DNA from: Gemmatales bacterium
GTDB lineage: Bacteria > Planctomycetota > Planctomycetia > Gemmatales > Gemmataceae
DNA length: 64,000 nucleotides
Assembly (NCBI GenBank): GCA_026004675.1
Contig: BPJP01000009.1
Span: 1-64,000 of the forward strand
Direction of reading: 5' to 3'
In this document: one piece after another, positions 54,176-61,777 of the stretch
How the letters are laid out: each line of letters opens with the position of its first letter
Numbering within the stretch: the stretch's first letter is position 1
The notes under the pieces: generated by a model
What the model saw: the letters and a program-made list of their open reading frames with translations, nothing else
What the model was told of the DNA's origin: nothing
The model's database searches: none
Program-made: the position numbers and the translations under genes

Positions 54176-54997
54176 ATGGCGCATGTCATTCAAGTCGGCG
54201 CTGGTAGCGGCGGGATGCCGGTGCTCGACATGATTTGCCGAGATGAACGCATCACCCAAGTAACCCTGATCGAACCCGACCTATACAAGCCACATAATTT
54301 ACAAAGGCATCTATTTCCTGCATCGGCGATTGGCGAAGCGAAAGCGGAGTGGGCACAAAGATGGTTGCAGGAACGCCGGTCCGACATCGAGATTCGCGTA
54401 TTGACGTGCGATGTCATGGAACCGAAGCAGCAAGCAGCCATCGAACGAGCAGCGGCCGACGCTGACATTGGCATTTGTGCTGCCGACAATGAACCGGCGA
54501 AGTACCACTGGGATGCGATCATGCGCCGGCATCGCCTGCCTTGGACGCTTGGCGAAGTGCTGAGCGGCGGTATCGGCGGCTTCGTGCACTGGTTCGTACC
54601 CGGCGGTCCTTGCTATGGTTGCGTCGCCAGTTTTCTGCAGCGGTCCGTTAAAGAAGAACAGGACAAGCCCCCCGATTACTCCCAGCCCGGCGGCACCCAA
54701 GAGACTGCCATTCCTGCTTCCATGGCATCCATCCATGTCATCGCCTCCCTGCATGCTTTGATCACCCTCGAGTTGCTCGACGATCCGGAGCATTACAACC
54801 CTGGATTCACGAGCTTATTGTTTACTTTAAAGCGAGTGGAAGGCGTTTTTGCGGAAGCCCTTCGGCCTCACCGATTTCGAATTCCAAGAGCGGAAAACTG
54901 TTTGCTGTGCGGTCCGGGATCGGGCAAGGGTGACGACTTGCCGGCAGATTTGGATGCGGCTTTGAACGATGCTCTGGCACGATTGAATGATGCGTAG
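54176..54997 (+). CDS. ThiF/MoeB/E1-like adenylating protein
   Basis: 273 aa. The nucleotide fold starts HVIQVGAGSGGMPVLDMI and continues with LIEPDLYKPHNLQRH, the E1-family arrangement of Asp, Asn and Arg around ATP. Two CxxC pairs (PCYGC and NCLLC) form the structural zinc site of MoeB and ThiF. No obvious transthiolation Cys was found beyond these. It would adenylate the C-terminus of a small partner protein. It overlaps the next gene by 11 bases, so the two products likely work together. No JAB peptidase, E2 or ubiquitin-like gene is nearby. Confidence 0.82.
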   Translation: MAHVIQVGAGSGGMPVLDMICRDERITQVTLIEPDLYKPHNLQRHLFPASAIGEAKAEWAQRWLQERRSDIEIRVLTCDVMEPKQQAAIERAAADADIGICAADNEPAKYHWDAIMRRHRLPWTLGEVLSGGIGGFVHWFVPGGPCYGCVASFLQRSVKEEQDKPPDYSQPGGTQETAIPASMASIHVIASLHALITLELLDDPEHYNPGFTSLLFTLKRVEGVFAEALRPHRFRIPRAENCLLCGPGSGKGDDLPADLDAALNDALARLNDA

Positions 54998-56189
54998 CTT
55001 GTGGTCCTTAACTCGATTGGGTCGTCCCCAGCCCCATACTGTGTACTACCAGTTCGAAAAAGCGGGCTGGTTGGTGCCGAACGAGCCTATTCCCTGGAAC
55101 GCGGAAGCGGTTTATGTCGAGGCCTTTTTCCGCATGCCTCGGGGCACGCCGCGGCGCAAGACCGATTTCGTCTTGTATGTTCCGTGCCAGGAAGCTGTCG
55201 TACCGGAGTCGATGCGCTTTTTGGCGGAAGAACAACTGACGTGCCTGCAATTCCGGGTTCGTCCTCCAACCCTGAGCACAACAGCGGAAATCCACTGGCA
55301 ACACCACCGCGTCGCCGAACTGACCTTGCCGGTGCTCGGCCGTGAACAATTCATCGAAGGGTTGCGACTGCAACTGATGTCTCTTTTTGTCCGTCTGGGC
55401 GAAGAACAGGTCGCCTGCAAGACGATCGTGTCATCAGAGTGTCAAGGACTAGCCGCCAGCGCCGTTCTGTCAAGCGAAACCAGCCTTTTACCTATTGTGG
55501 ATTTGCCTCTGGAGGTGGAATTCCGTTCCGAGCCTGGAACGGTAAAAACGATTCCCGCCCGCTTGACGAGTGCCCAACTTGCGGAGCGGCAAGCCCTTGT
55601 GGTTGTCGGGCCGAAACGTTTTCCCCGGCGAATCGGCACCTGGACCGCGACGTGGCTTCTGGATGGCAGGCCCCTCGCCAGCCAACACGTGCGGGCTATT
55701 TCTCGCAGACAATTTCAACGGTCTTTGCGTGTGACCGATACTCGTTTCGTCGTTCAGGCAGACGATGGCGACGTGCAATTGGTGCGCAAACCTCCGGAGT
55801 TGCACAACGTTGCACGAGTCGGTCCGTGTTTCATTGTTGAAAGCAGGGAAACGGGCATGGCCGCCACCTGCTCGATGCGCGTCGTAGCATCTTTTACTGA
55901 CGGACGCCCCCCTTTGGTCCTGCAGGAGCAGTCGGTCCTGATTACCGATGGTCCGACCGTCGTTGCCCCCGGAATCGTCGAGGCCAGAGACGCCACGAAA
56001 ATCAGCTCGTTTGAACTTTTTCTGAACCAGCAGCATCTAGGACTCTTGCCTCTGAAGCCGGCACCCACGGCCGTCTTCAATAGCGAGGGAGGCTTCCTAC
56101 CCCCACCAGATTTCGTCTGGTCTCTCGCTTATGAAGATGAATTGAACGACCGCCTCAATAAGCTAATCGAAAACTCAGACAAGAGCTGA
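54987..56189 (+). CDS. Hypothetical protein coupled to the ThiF-like protein
   Basis: 400 aa, no signal or membrane segment. The start ATGATG lies inside the ThiF coding end. Strand-rich stretches repeat a beta pattern (VYVEAFFRMPRGTPRRKTDF, DLPLEVEFRSEPGTVKTIPA, TRFVVQADDGDVQLVRKP, FELFLNQQHLGLLPLKP), suggesting several beta-sandwich domains. It has few Cys. No family was recognised. The tight overlap with an E1-like gene suggests it is substrate, partner or adaptor of that enzyme; this is inference. Confidence 0.7.
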   Translation: MMRSLWSLTRLGRPQPHTVYYQFEKAGWLVPNEPIPWNAEAVYVEAFFRMPRGTPRRKTDFVLYVPCQEAVVPESMRFLAEEQLTCLQFRVRPPTLSTTAEIHWQHHRVAELTLPVLGREQFIEGLRLQLMSLFVRLGEEQVACKTIVSSECQGLAASAVLSSETSLLPIVDLPLEVEFRSEPGTVKTIPARLTSAQLAERQALVVVGPKRFPRRIGTWTATWLLDGRPLASQHVRAISRRQFQRSLRVTDTRFVVQADDGDVQLVRKPPELHNVARVGPCFIVESRETGMAATCSMRVVASFTDGRPPLVLQEQSVLITDGPTVVAPGIVEARDATKISSFELFLNQQHLGLLPLKPAPTAVFNSEGGFLPPPDFVWSLAYEDELNDRLNKLIENSDKS

Positions 56190-56268
56190 TTCTCCAAGGC
56201 GGGCCGGTGTGCCGCGGCAATGGCATCATGCTCTCCACTCAAAGAGGCAGTAACAAAGGATTCGAGCA

Positions 56269-57549
56269 ATGGACCGGGAAACGGCATTCGAGTTCGTGAC
56301 TTCGAGCATTCGTTTTGGCAAGGGAGCCACACGGGAAATTGGTCCAACCCTTGCCGATTGGAAAATCCGCAGAGTCATGGTGCTGACCGACAAGAACCTG
56401 GTACGCATGCCGCCTGTGCACACCGTCCTGCAATCGCTGGACGATGCCAAGATCGCATACGAATTGTTCGACCGCGTTCGTGTGGAGCCGACGGACGAAT
56501 CGTTTCAAGAGGCAATCGCTTTTGCCAGCCAAGGCCAATTCGATGCGTTCGTCGCGGTTGGCGGTGGCTCGACACTGGACACGGCCAAGGCCGCAAATCT
56601 GTACTCCACCTATCCGCCGGCCGACTTTCTCGACTACGTCAACCCTCCGATCGGCAAGGGTGTCCCCGTTCCCGGACCGCTAAAACCGATGATTGGCGTT
56701 CCGACGACAGCGGGAACGGGCAGCGAAACGACTGGCGTCGCTATTTTCGATCTGGTGCACATGCATGCCAAGACCGGAATTGCCCATCGCATGCTCAAAC
56801 CCACTTTGGGGATTCTCGACCCGGACAACACGCGTACGATGCCGCCGCAAGTTGCCGCCTCGACCGGTCTGGATGTCCTCAGCCACGCCATCGAGTCGTA
56901 CACTGCTTTGCCTTTTGATCAAAGAACTCGACCGCCACACCCGTCGCTGCGTCCCACGTACCAAGGGGCCAATCCGATTAGCGATTTCTGGTCGTTGCAA
57001 GCGCTGCGCATGGTGGCCGAATACCTGCCCCGTGCTGTGGAAGACCCGGATGACGATGAAGCACGGTCGCAGATGATCCTGGCTTCGGCCTATGCGGGCA
57101 TCGGCTTCGGCAACGCTGGCGTCCATTTGCCGCACGGCATGTCATATCCCGTTTCCGGCATGGTTCGCGACTTTCATCCTCCAGGCTACAGGACCGATTA
57201 TCCATTGGTGCCGCACGGCATATCAGTGATCCTCAACGCACCGGCGGTGTTTCGGTTTACCGCGTCGGCATGCCCCAGGCGGCATCTCGAAGCGGCGCAG
57301 ATTCTAGGCGCTGACGTCCGGAAAGTTTCCGACGCTGACGCAGGCAACGTGCTTGCCGACCGCATTATCCACTACATGAAACGCTTGAAAGTGCCCAATG
57401 GCCTGCAGGCGGTTGGATATTCGAACGCGGATATCGACAAACTAGTCCAAGGTACGATGCCGCAGCATCGCGTCACGAAACTTTCGCCAAGACCGGCGTC
57501 AGCGGAGGATTTGGCTCGCCTCTTCGAAGACGCGATGAGCTATTGGTAA
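56269..57549 (+). CDS. Iron-containing alcohol dehydrogenase, hydroxyacid-oxoacid transhydrogenase-like
   Basis: 426 aa. The group III alcohol dehydrogenase fold has FVAVGGGSTLDTAKAANLY for NAD and PTTAGTGSETT. Asp/His iron ligands lie in TGLDVLSHAIESY and LPHGMSYPVSG. The segment GYRTDYPLVPHGISVILNAPAVF, and PRRHLEAAQILG resemble the ADHFE1 type (hydroxyacid-oxoacid transhydrogenase), which moves hydride between 4-hydroxybutyrate and 2-oxoglutarate. That specificity is inferred; other iron alcohol dehydrogenases remain possible. The gene stands alone 80 bases after the ThiF pair and precedes a tRNA gene. Confidence 0.85.
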   Translation: MDRETAFEFVTSSIRFGKGATREIGPTLADWKIRRVMVLTDKNLVRMPPVHTVLQSLDDAKIAYELFDRVRVEPTDESFQEAIAFASQGQFDAFVAVGGGSTLDTAKAANLYSTYPPADFLDYVNPPIGKGVPVPGPLKPMIGVPTTAGTGSETTGVAIFDLVHMHAKTGIAHRMLKPTLGILDPDNTRTMPPQVAASTGLDVLSHAIESYTALPFDQRTRPPHPSLRPTYQGANPISDFWSLQALRMVAEYLPRAVEDPDDDEARSQMILASAYAGIGFGNAGVHLPHGMSYPVSGMVRDFHPPGYRTDYPLVPHGISVILNAPAVFRFTASACPRRHLEAAQILGADVRKVSDADAGNVLADRIIHYMKRLKVPNGLQAVGYSNADIDKLVQGTMPQHRVTKLSPRPASAEDLARLFEDAMSYW

Positions 57550-57608
57550 ACGGCGATCTTGCTTGCCGGAGCATTCCCTCCTAAAATTGGGACAGATACC
57601 AATAGAAT

Positions 57609-57681
57609 GGCGGCGTAGCTCAGCGGTTAGAGCAGTGGCTTCATAAGCCATGTGTCGGTGGTTCGATCCCACCCGCCGCTA
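57609..57681 (+). tRNA. tRNA-Met (CAT anticodon), elongator type
   Basis: A complete 73-base cloverleaf: acceptor GGCGGCG with CGCCGCT (first pair G-U), D arm GCTC/GAGC, anticodon arm with loop TTCATAA, T arm GGTGG-TTCGATC-CCACC and discriminator A. CCA is not encoded. The initiator marks (unpaired first base, three G-C pairs in the anticodon stem) are absent. An isoleucine tRNA with lysidine-modified CAT is the alternative. Confidence 0.9.
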
Positions 57682-58249
57682 GTCTTTTCGCAAACCAAAT
57701 CTAGAGAAGCTGGCAGCAGAACGACCGACTGCTTCGGCTCGCGCTTTCTCTTCTGCATCGACCGTCGTCTCGCTGACGTATTTTGCAACAATCATGGATA
57801 ATAACGACGCGCTTCCGCAGCCCGAGTCTTCATCCTCGTTTAGTTCTTAATCTAGAAATCTTGCGAACGCAAAGGCTTGCTGCCACGATTGTTGCACCGC
57901 AATCGGAAATATTTTCGATCGAAACAGCGACCGCGGCGCGAGCCTTGCACTTCCGCTTCATATCGTTCAAAACATGTCGGAGTCCTGAGTCGACACCCTG
58001 CCATCATAGTCCTCCCGCGTTGGGCACGGGGCGGCTGATTGCGAGTCTCAGCCATGCGCCCCGTGCCTACACCTCTTTTTTCGTTAGGGGAGGGTTTCGA
58101 ACAGCGGACGCGACCGGCAGATGAAAATGGCGACACCTTGCTCCATTCAAACAGGCGTGGAATAATCTGGTTGATCGGGATGAAGCTTTCTAGTCACAAA
58201 TCGGCCAGCGATGTGAAAACCACCGAGTAGGGGCGAGTGGGATTGGGGG
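57682..58249. other. 568-base intergenic region with one strong hairpin
   Basis: Between tRNA-Met and the kinase. Open frames here lack ribosome sites and family resemblance. The only clear structure is the hairpin at 58023-58081, listed separately. A ribosome site (GGGG with AT-poor spacing) precedes the kinase ATG. Confidence 0.45.
58023..58081 (+). terminator. Strong compound hairpin with downstream T-run
   Basis: Perfect 11-bp arms GGCACGGGGCG and CGCCCCGTGCC enclose a second 5-bp stem (GCTGA with TCAGC), and six T follow 8 bases later. It may end transcription from the tRNA side or belong to a small structured RNA. Confidence 0.5.
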
Positions 58250-60235
58250 ATGATATCGTTTCAGTGCAGGCAGTGCCGGCGGCGCTTAAAGGTCGAAGCG
58301 GAATCGGCAGGCAAAAAAGTCCGCTGTCCGCGCTGCCAGCATGTCCAACCAGTGCCAGATCCGAATACGATCGCAACCATCGGCATGCCGCCAGCCGAAT
58401 CGGATGAGTCGAAGGTCGTTTCAGAACTCGGCGACTCGTGCAACGATTTCGATTTCCTGTCACCTCCCCAAGAAAGAGATGAAATCGGTCGGCTCGGCGG
58501 GTATCGCATTTTGAAGCAGCTGGGCGCAGGCGGCATGGGTGTGGTGTTTCTGGCCGAGGACCGTCGACTGAAGCGCCGTGTGGCGGTCAAGGTGATGCTG
58601 CCAAAACTCGCGTCCAAGCGCGCTTCGCATTTGAGATTCCGGCGCGAGGCCCAGGCGGCGGCCAAAATCAATCACGATCACATCGTCACCATCTATCATG
58701 TCGGTAATGAAAACGGCGTTCCCTATTTGGCCATGCAGTTTCTCCAAGGCATGTCCTTGGAGGAGCGACTGCATCGCGATGGTAAATTGCCCGTTTGCGA
58801 GGTCGTGCGAATCGCACGCGAAACCGCCGAGGGACTGGCGGCGGCGCATGAAGCAGGCTTGATCCATCGCGACATCAAACCAGGCAATATCTGGCTTGAG
58901 GCACCTCGGGGACGGGTCAAACTCCTCGACTTCGGTCTGGCCCGTATCGACGACGAAGTCGCCTTGACACATGCTGGTACGATCGTGGGCACGCCCGCGT
59001 ATATGGCGCCGGAACAGGCACGCGGACAAGACGTCGATTGCCGATGCGACCTCTTCAGTCTCGGCTGTGTGATTTACCATATGGCAACGGGCGATGTCCC
59101 TTTCAAAGGCAACGACCCAATGAGCACCGTCGTGGCCGTGACCGTCAACCGGGCCACGCCCCTTTGCGAAAAAGATGCGACCATGCCGCCCGCCTTGTCG
59201 CAGCTCGTCGACGAACTCCTGGAAAAACAACCGCAACGCCGTCCGGAAAGTGCGCGGGAAGTGGCCGAACGGCTAGCCCTGCTCCAATCCGAGTTGTCTC
59301 ACGTTGCCAACACTGTCCCTTTGACTCCAGCGACAAACGAGTCACGCCTGGCACGTTCGTCCACCGGATGGTACAGGCAGCTTGCGACCCAAGCGATGTG
59401 GTTGCTTGTCGGCATCGGAGCCTTGCTTGGTCTGGGTGCTCTTTTAGGCCAACGCGACGGAGAACTTCACCTCGAGGCGGGCGGACGAAACGTCGCCGTT
59501 TTCGTGATGCGTGATGGCCAGCAGGTTGCCGTACTCGATCCCGCCAATCCGAATATCCGTCTCGCCGCCGGGACATATGAACTCAAAATCAAGGATGCCC
59601 CGAACAGTGGGCTGGCACTTGTTCCCGATGTCATCACGCTGGCGGAAGACAGCAAAGCCACCGTGGAAGTCGTCGCTTCTTCCGAACCTCCATCCCCGAA
59701 TCTGCCGGGAAAAGGTTGGAGGAAGCTTTTCAATGGCAAAAACCTTGCCGGCTGGAAGGTCCTCGGGTCCATGTGGTCGGTCGACAAAGGCGTTCTTTCC
59801 ATTACGCCGGAAAGCGACAGTTGGCTGCTGACTCCGGAAAGTTATCGCGATTACGAACTCTACCTCGAGTTCAAACTTGCCGAGGGCGCCGCTGCCAGCG
59901 TCGCTTTGCGTGTGGTTCGACCGACACCAGTTCGATTGTTTGCTCCGATTGCATTGAATCTGAACGACGGCAGCCTTTTTGGACTACCTCCCCTCAATCG
60001 TGTCAATCTGGCACCCGAAACCTGGCATCGTCTGCACGTTCGCTTTGTTGGTTTCTCACTCGAAATTCGAATCGACGATCAGGTGGTCCATTCGATTTCG
60101 CCGCGCATTCTTAAGGATAAACTGGGAGGCCGTCCAGGGCTGGTGGCCTGTCCCATCGGATTTCGTTGCCAAAGCGGAGAACGGATCGCATTTCGCAACA
60201 TTTACCTACGCATCCCCGAAAAACAGGGCGATTAG
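58250..60235 (+). CDS. Zinc-ribbon Ser/Thr protein kinase with extracytoplasmic beta-sandwich
   Basis: 661 aa. A zinc ribbon opens the protein (Cys6, Cys9, Cys26, Cys29). The kinase domain (about 84-345) has the Gly loop GAGGMGVVF, Lys114 in VAVKVM, HRDIKPGN with Asp208, DFG Asp227 and GTPAYMAPEQ. A membrane helix (MWLLVGIGALLGLGALL) lies near 383-402. The rest, about 480-655, resembles a DUF1080-type sandwich: WRKLFNGKNLAGWKV, WHRLHVRFVGFSLEIRIDD. It should phosphorylate cytoplasmic Ser/Thr in response to something sensed outside. Such kinases are expanded in planctomycetes. It converges with the CARF gene, 11 bases away. Confidence 0.92.
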   Translation: MISFQCRQCRRRLKVEAESAGKKVRCPRCQHVQPVPDPNTIATIGMPPAESDESKVVSELGDSCNDFDFLSPPQERDEIGRLGGYRILKQLGAGGMGVVFLAEDRRLKRRVAVKVMLPKLASKRASHLRFRREAQAAAKINHDHIVTIYHVGNENGVPYLAMQFLQGMSLEERLHRDGKLPVCEVVRIARETAEGLAAAHEAGLIHRDIKPGNIWLEAPRGRVKLLDFGLARIDDEVALTHAGTIVGTPAYMAPEQARGQDVDCRCDLFSLGCVIYHMATGDVPFKGNDPMSTVVAVTVNRATPLCEKDATMPPALSQLVDELLEKQPQRRPESAREVAERLALLQSELSHVANTVPLTPATNESRLARSSTGWYRQLATQAMWLLVGIGALLGLGALLGQRDGELHLEAGGRNVAVFVMRDGQQVAVLDPANPNIRLAAGTYELKIKDAPNSGLALVPDVITLAEDSKATVEVVASSEPPSPNLPGKGWRKLFNGKNLAGWKVLGSMWSVDKGVLSITPESDSWLLTPESYRDYELYLEFKLAEGAAASVALRVVRPTPVRLFAPIALNLNDGSLFGLPPLNRVNLAPETWHRLHVRFVGFSLEIRIDDQVVHSISPRILKDKLGGRPGLVACPIGFRCQSGERIAFRNIYLRIPEKQGD

Positions 60236-60246
60236 TTTTTCCCTTT

Positions 60247-61377
60247 TCACTCGGTGCAACGGAGCCATTCATTCAAGGCAGCTACGACCGCGGCTTGCTG
60301 GCCTGGCGTTTGAGCACTCGTCTCGACACGAAACCTGACGGTATACGTGCCATTGGAATAAACCCCCTCGATGCCATTAGCTCCAAGCCGGAAGCGGGTA
60401 CGTTGCGGTAGGTCCGGGTTGAAATAAAAGGTCGCGCAACGCCTGACCTGGGGCACTTCTCTAGTTACACGCTCCAGAAAGTGTTCAACCTCCCGGTGCC
60501 TGCCGCACCAGCCTGCGTCCTCCAGATGCGGATCACGTTTTTGTGCTGCCGGTACGGGGGGTGGCAAGACTTGGTCTCGGGCCGTGCGAAAGCGGTCGCG
60601 GAAGGTCTCGTGGAATATTTGCCCAGTGGGAGACAATTCCAGGTAGTCCTGGCCATCGATTGGGACCCGTTCGACCAGACTTTCGTATCTCTCCTCCCAT
60701 TCTTCGTCATAGGTGGTAGCGGGGATGGGATCCGCGCTGCATTCCATATCCATGAGCATCCCGCTGGCCTTCATCCACACCTCGAAATCGAGGGCGACAG
60801 GCATCGGAGGAAACGCTATGATCTCGGTGAACAACTCGTGTTTGTAATAAACCGGAACGCCGATAGCCTGTCCGAGCAGAACTGCGATCGCGATCTGCGC
60901 TTTGTAGCCTCCGGTAGCGTTGATGGCGCAAGCCGCCGGGGTGTAATCGCGGATTACGCGGCAGATGTTGCGTGCCAGGTTTCGCAGCCCTTTCGTGCGG
61001 AACCGTTTGGAGTCCTGGTCCTGCAGATCAGGCACCTCGATGGTTTCGACAGGAGCATGCCGTTTAACCTCGTAATAGCTCTTGAGAATCGCGGCAATGT
61101 TACGCCCGTCGTCGGTGTCGGAGTGCAGGAAGAACAGGCCGCAATTGGCAGGGACGTAGTTTCTGTCGATCATGCTGGCGATGGAATTGATTTCAGCGCC
61201 ACAATGGCGCTCGCTGGGTGAAAGCTTGGCCAGTTCGTCAGCGACAGCGAGCCAGTCCTGCTCCCGGTAGGCTTGAGCCAGCCCCATTAAGTCGTCCCGG
61301 ATTGTGCCATCCGTCAGCGCTTCCAGGTTCGGCCGGAACAAACTGGTGCCTACGGTGCAAATGAGAATCTGGGGCAT
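60247..61377 (-). CDS. CARF-domain protein (APE2256-like) with putative wHTH and RelE-like effector domain
   Basis: 376 aa from the ATG at 61377, chosen because AGGAG lies 7 bases before it. Residues 1-190 form a CARF domain of the putative CRISPR-associated APE2256 type: ILICTVGTSLFRPNLEAL at the start and INATGGYKAQIAIAVLLGQ in the second ligand loop. A winged-helix-like part follows (YLELSPTGQIFHETF), then ~100 residues ending YTVRFRVETSAQTPGQQAAVVAALNEW, which suggest a RelE-type fold. The family would sense cyclic oligoadenylate made by type III CRISPR systems. No cas gene or array lies in the window, so it is an orphan here. The effector assignment is inference. Confidence 0.75.
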   Translation of the reverse strand: MPQILICTVGTSLFRPNLEALTDGTIRDDLMGLAQAYREQDWLAVADELAKLSPSERHCGAEINSIASMIDRNYVPANCGLFFLHSDTDDGRNIAAILKSYYEVKRHAPVETIEVPDLQDQDSKRFRTKGLRNLARNICRVIRDYTPAACAINATGGYKAQIAIAVLLGQAIGVPVYYKHELFTEIIAFPPMPVALDFEVWMKASGMLMDMECSADPIPATTYDEEWEERYESLVERVPIDGQDYLELSPTGQIFHETFRDRFRTARDQVLPPPVPAAQKRDPHLEDAGWCGRHREVEHFLERVTREVPQVRRCATFYFNPDLPQRTRFRLGANGIEGVYSNGTYTVRFRVETSAQTPGQQAAVVAALNEWLRCTE

Positions 61378-61777
61378 CGTCATTCTCCTCGTGGCAGTCG
61401 CTCGCCGCGCGATGCGCCACGTGGCGCCTAAGGACGGTCCCAACGGTACTGTGGATTTTGGGCGTCTTGTTTGTTGGGATAGACATTTATCTCATCGCCC
61501 ACTTGGGATGTAAGCATCTCTTGCGTTGATGCAGCAGATGTTCAGTTGGCTGCTACTTGACGCTGCGTTTCCAGAAGCTCTGCCATTTGTTCGGTATTAT
61601 CACCGGTTGCGTCCAAGAATTTCAAGCGATAAAGCAGGAAATCCACTTGCCATTTTTCCCGGCTTTATTGGTTTCGAGAACTGCTTGTCCTCCGATCGAC
61701 CTTTGTCTGCCTCTGTTTGTTCCTTAACATAAACGGTAAGTGCTTGATGACGAACATTCACGGCGAGGAACGAGTCG
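61378..61777. other. 400-base divergent intergenic region
   Basis: Between the minus-strand CARF gene and the plus-strand large protein. Open frames are short and lack ribosome sites. No palindromes, CRISPR-like repeats or strong promoters were recognised. Confidence 0.4.

Noticed and set aside
54176..56189. Complete bacterial ubiquitin-like conjugation operon
   Set aside because: Only the E1-like gene is recognised; no E2, JAB peptidase or ubiquitin-like gene is adjacent.
57609..57681. Initiator tRNA-Met
   Set aside because: The first acceptor pair is present and the three G-C pairs of the anticodon stem are missing.
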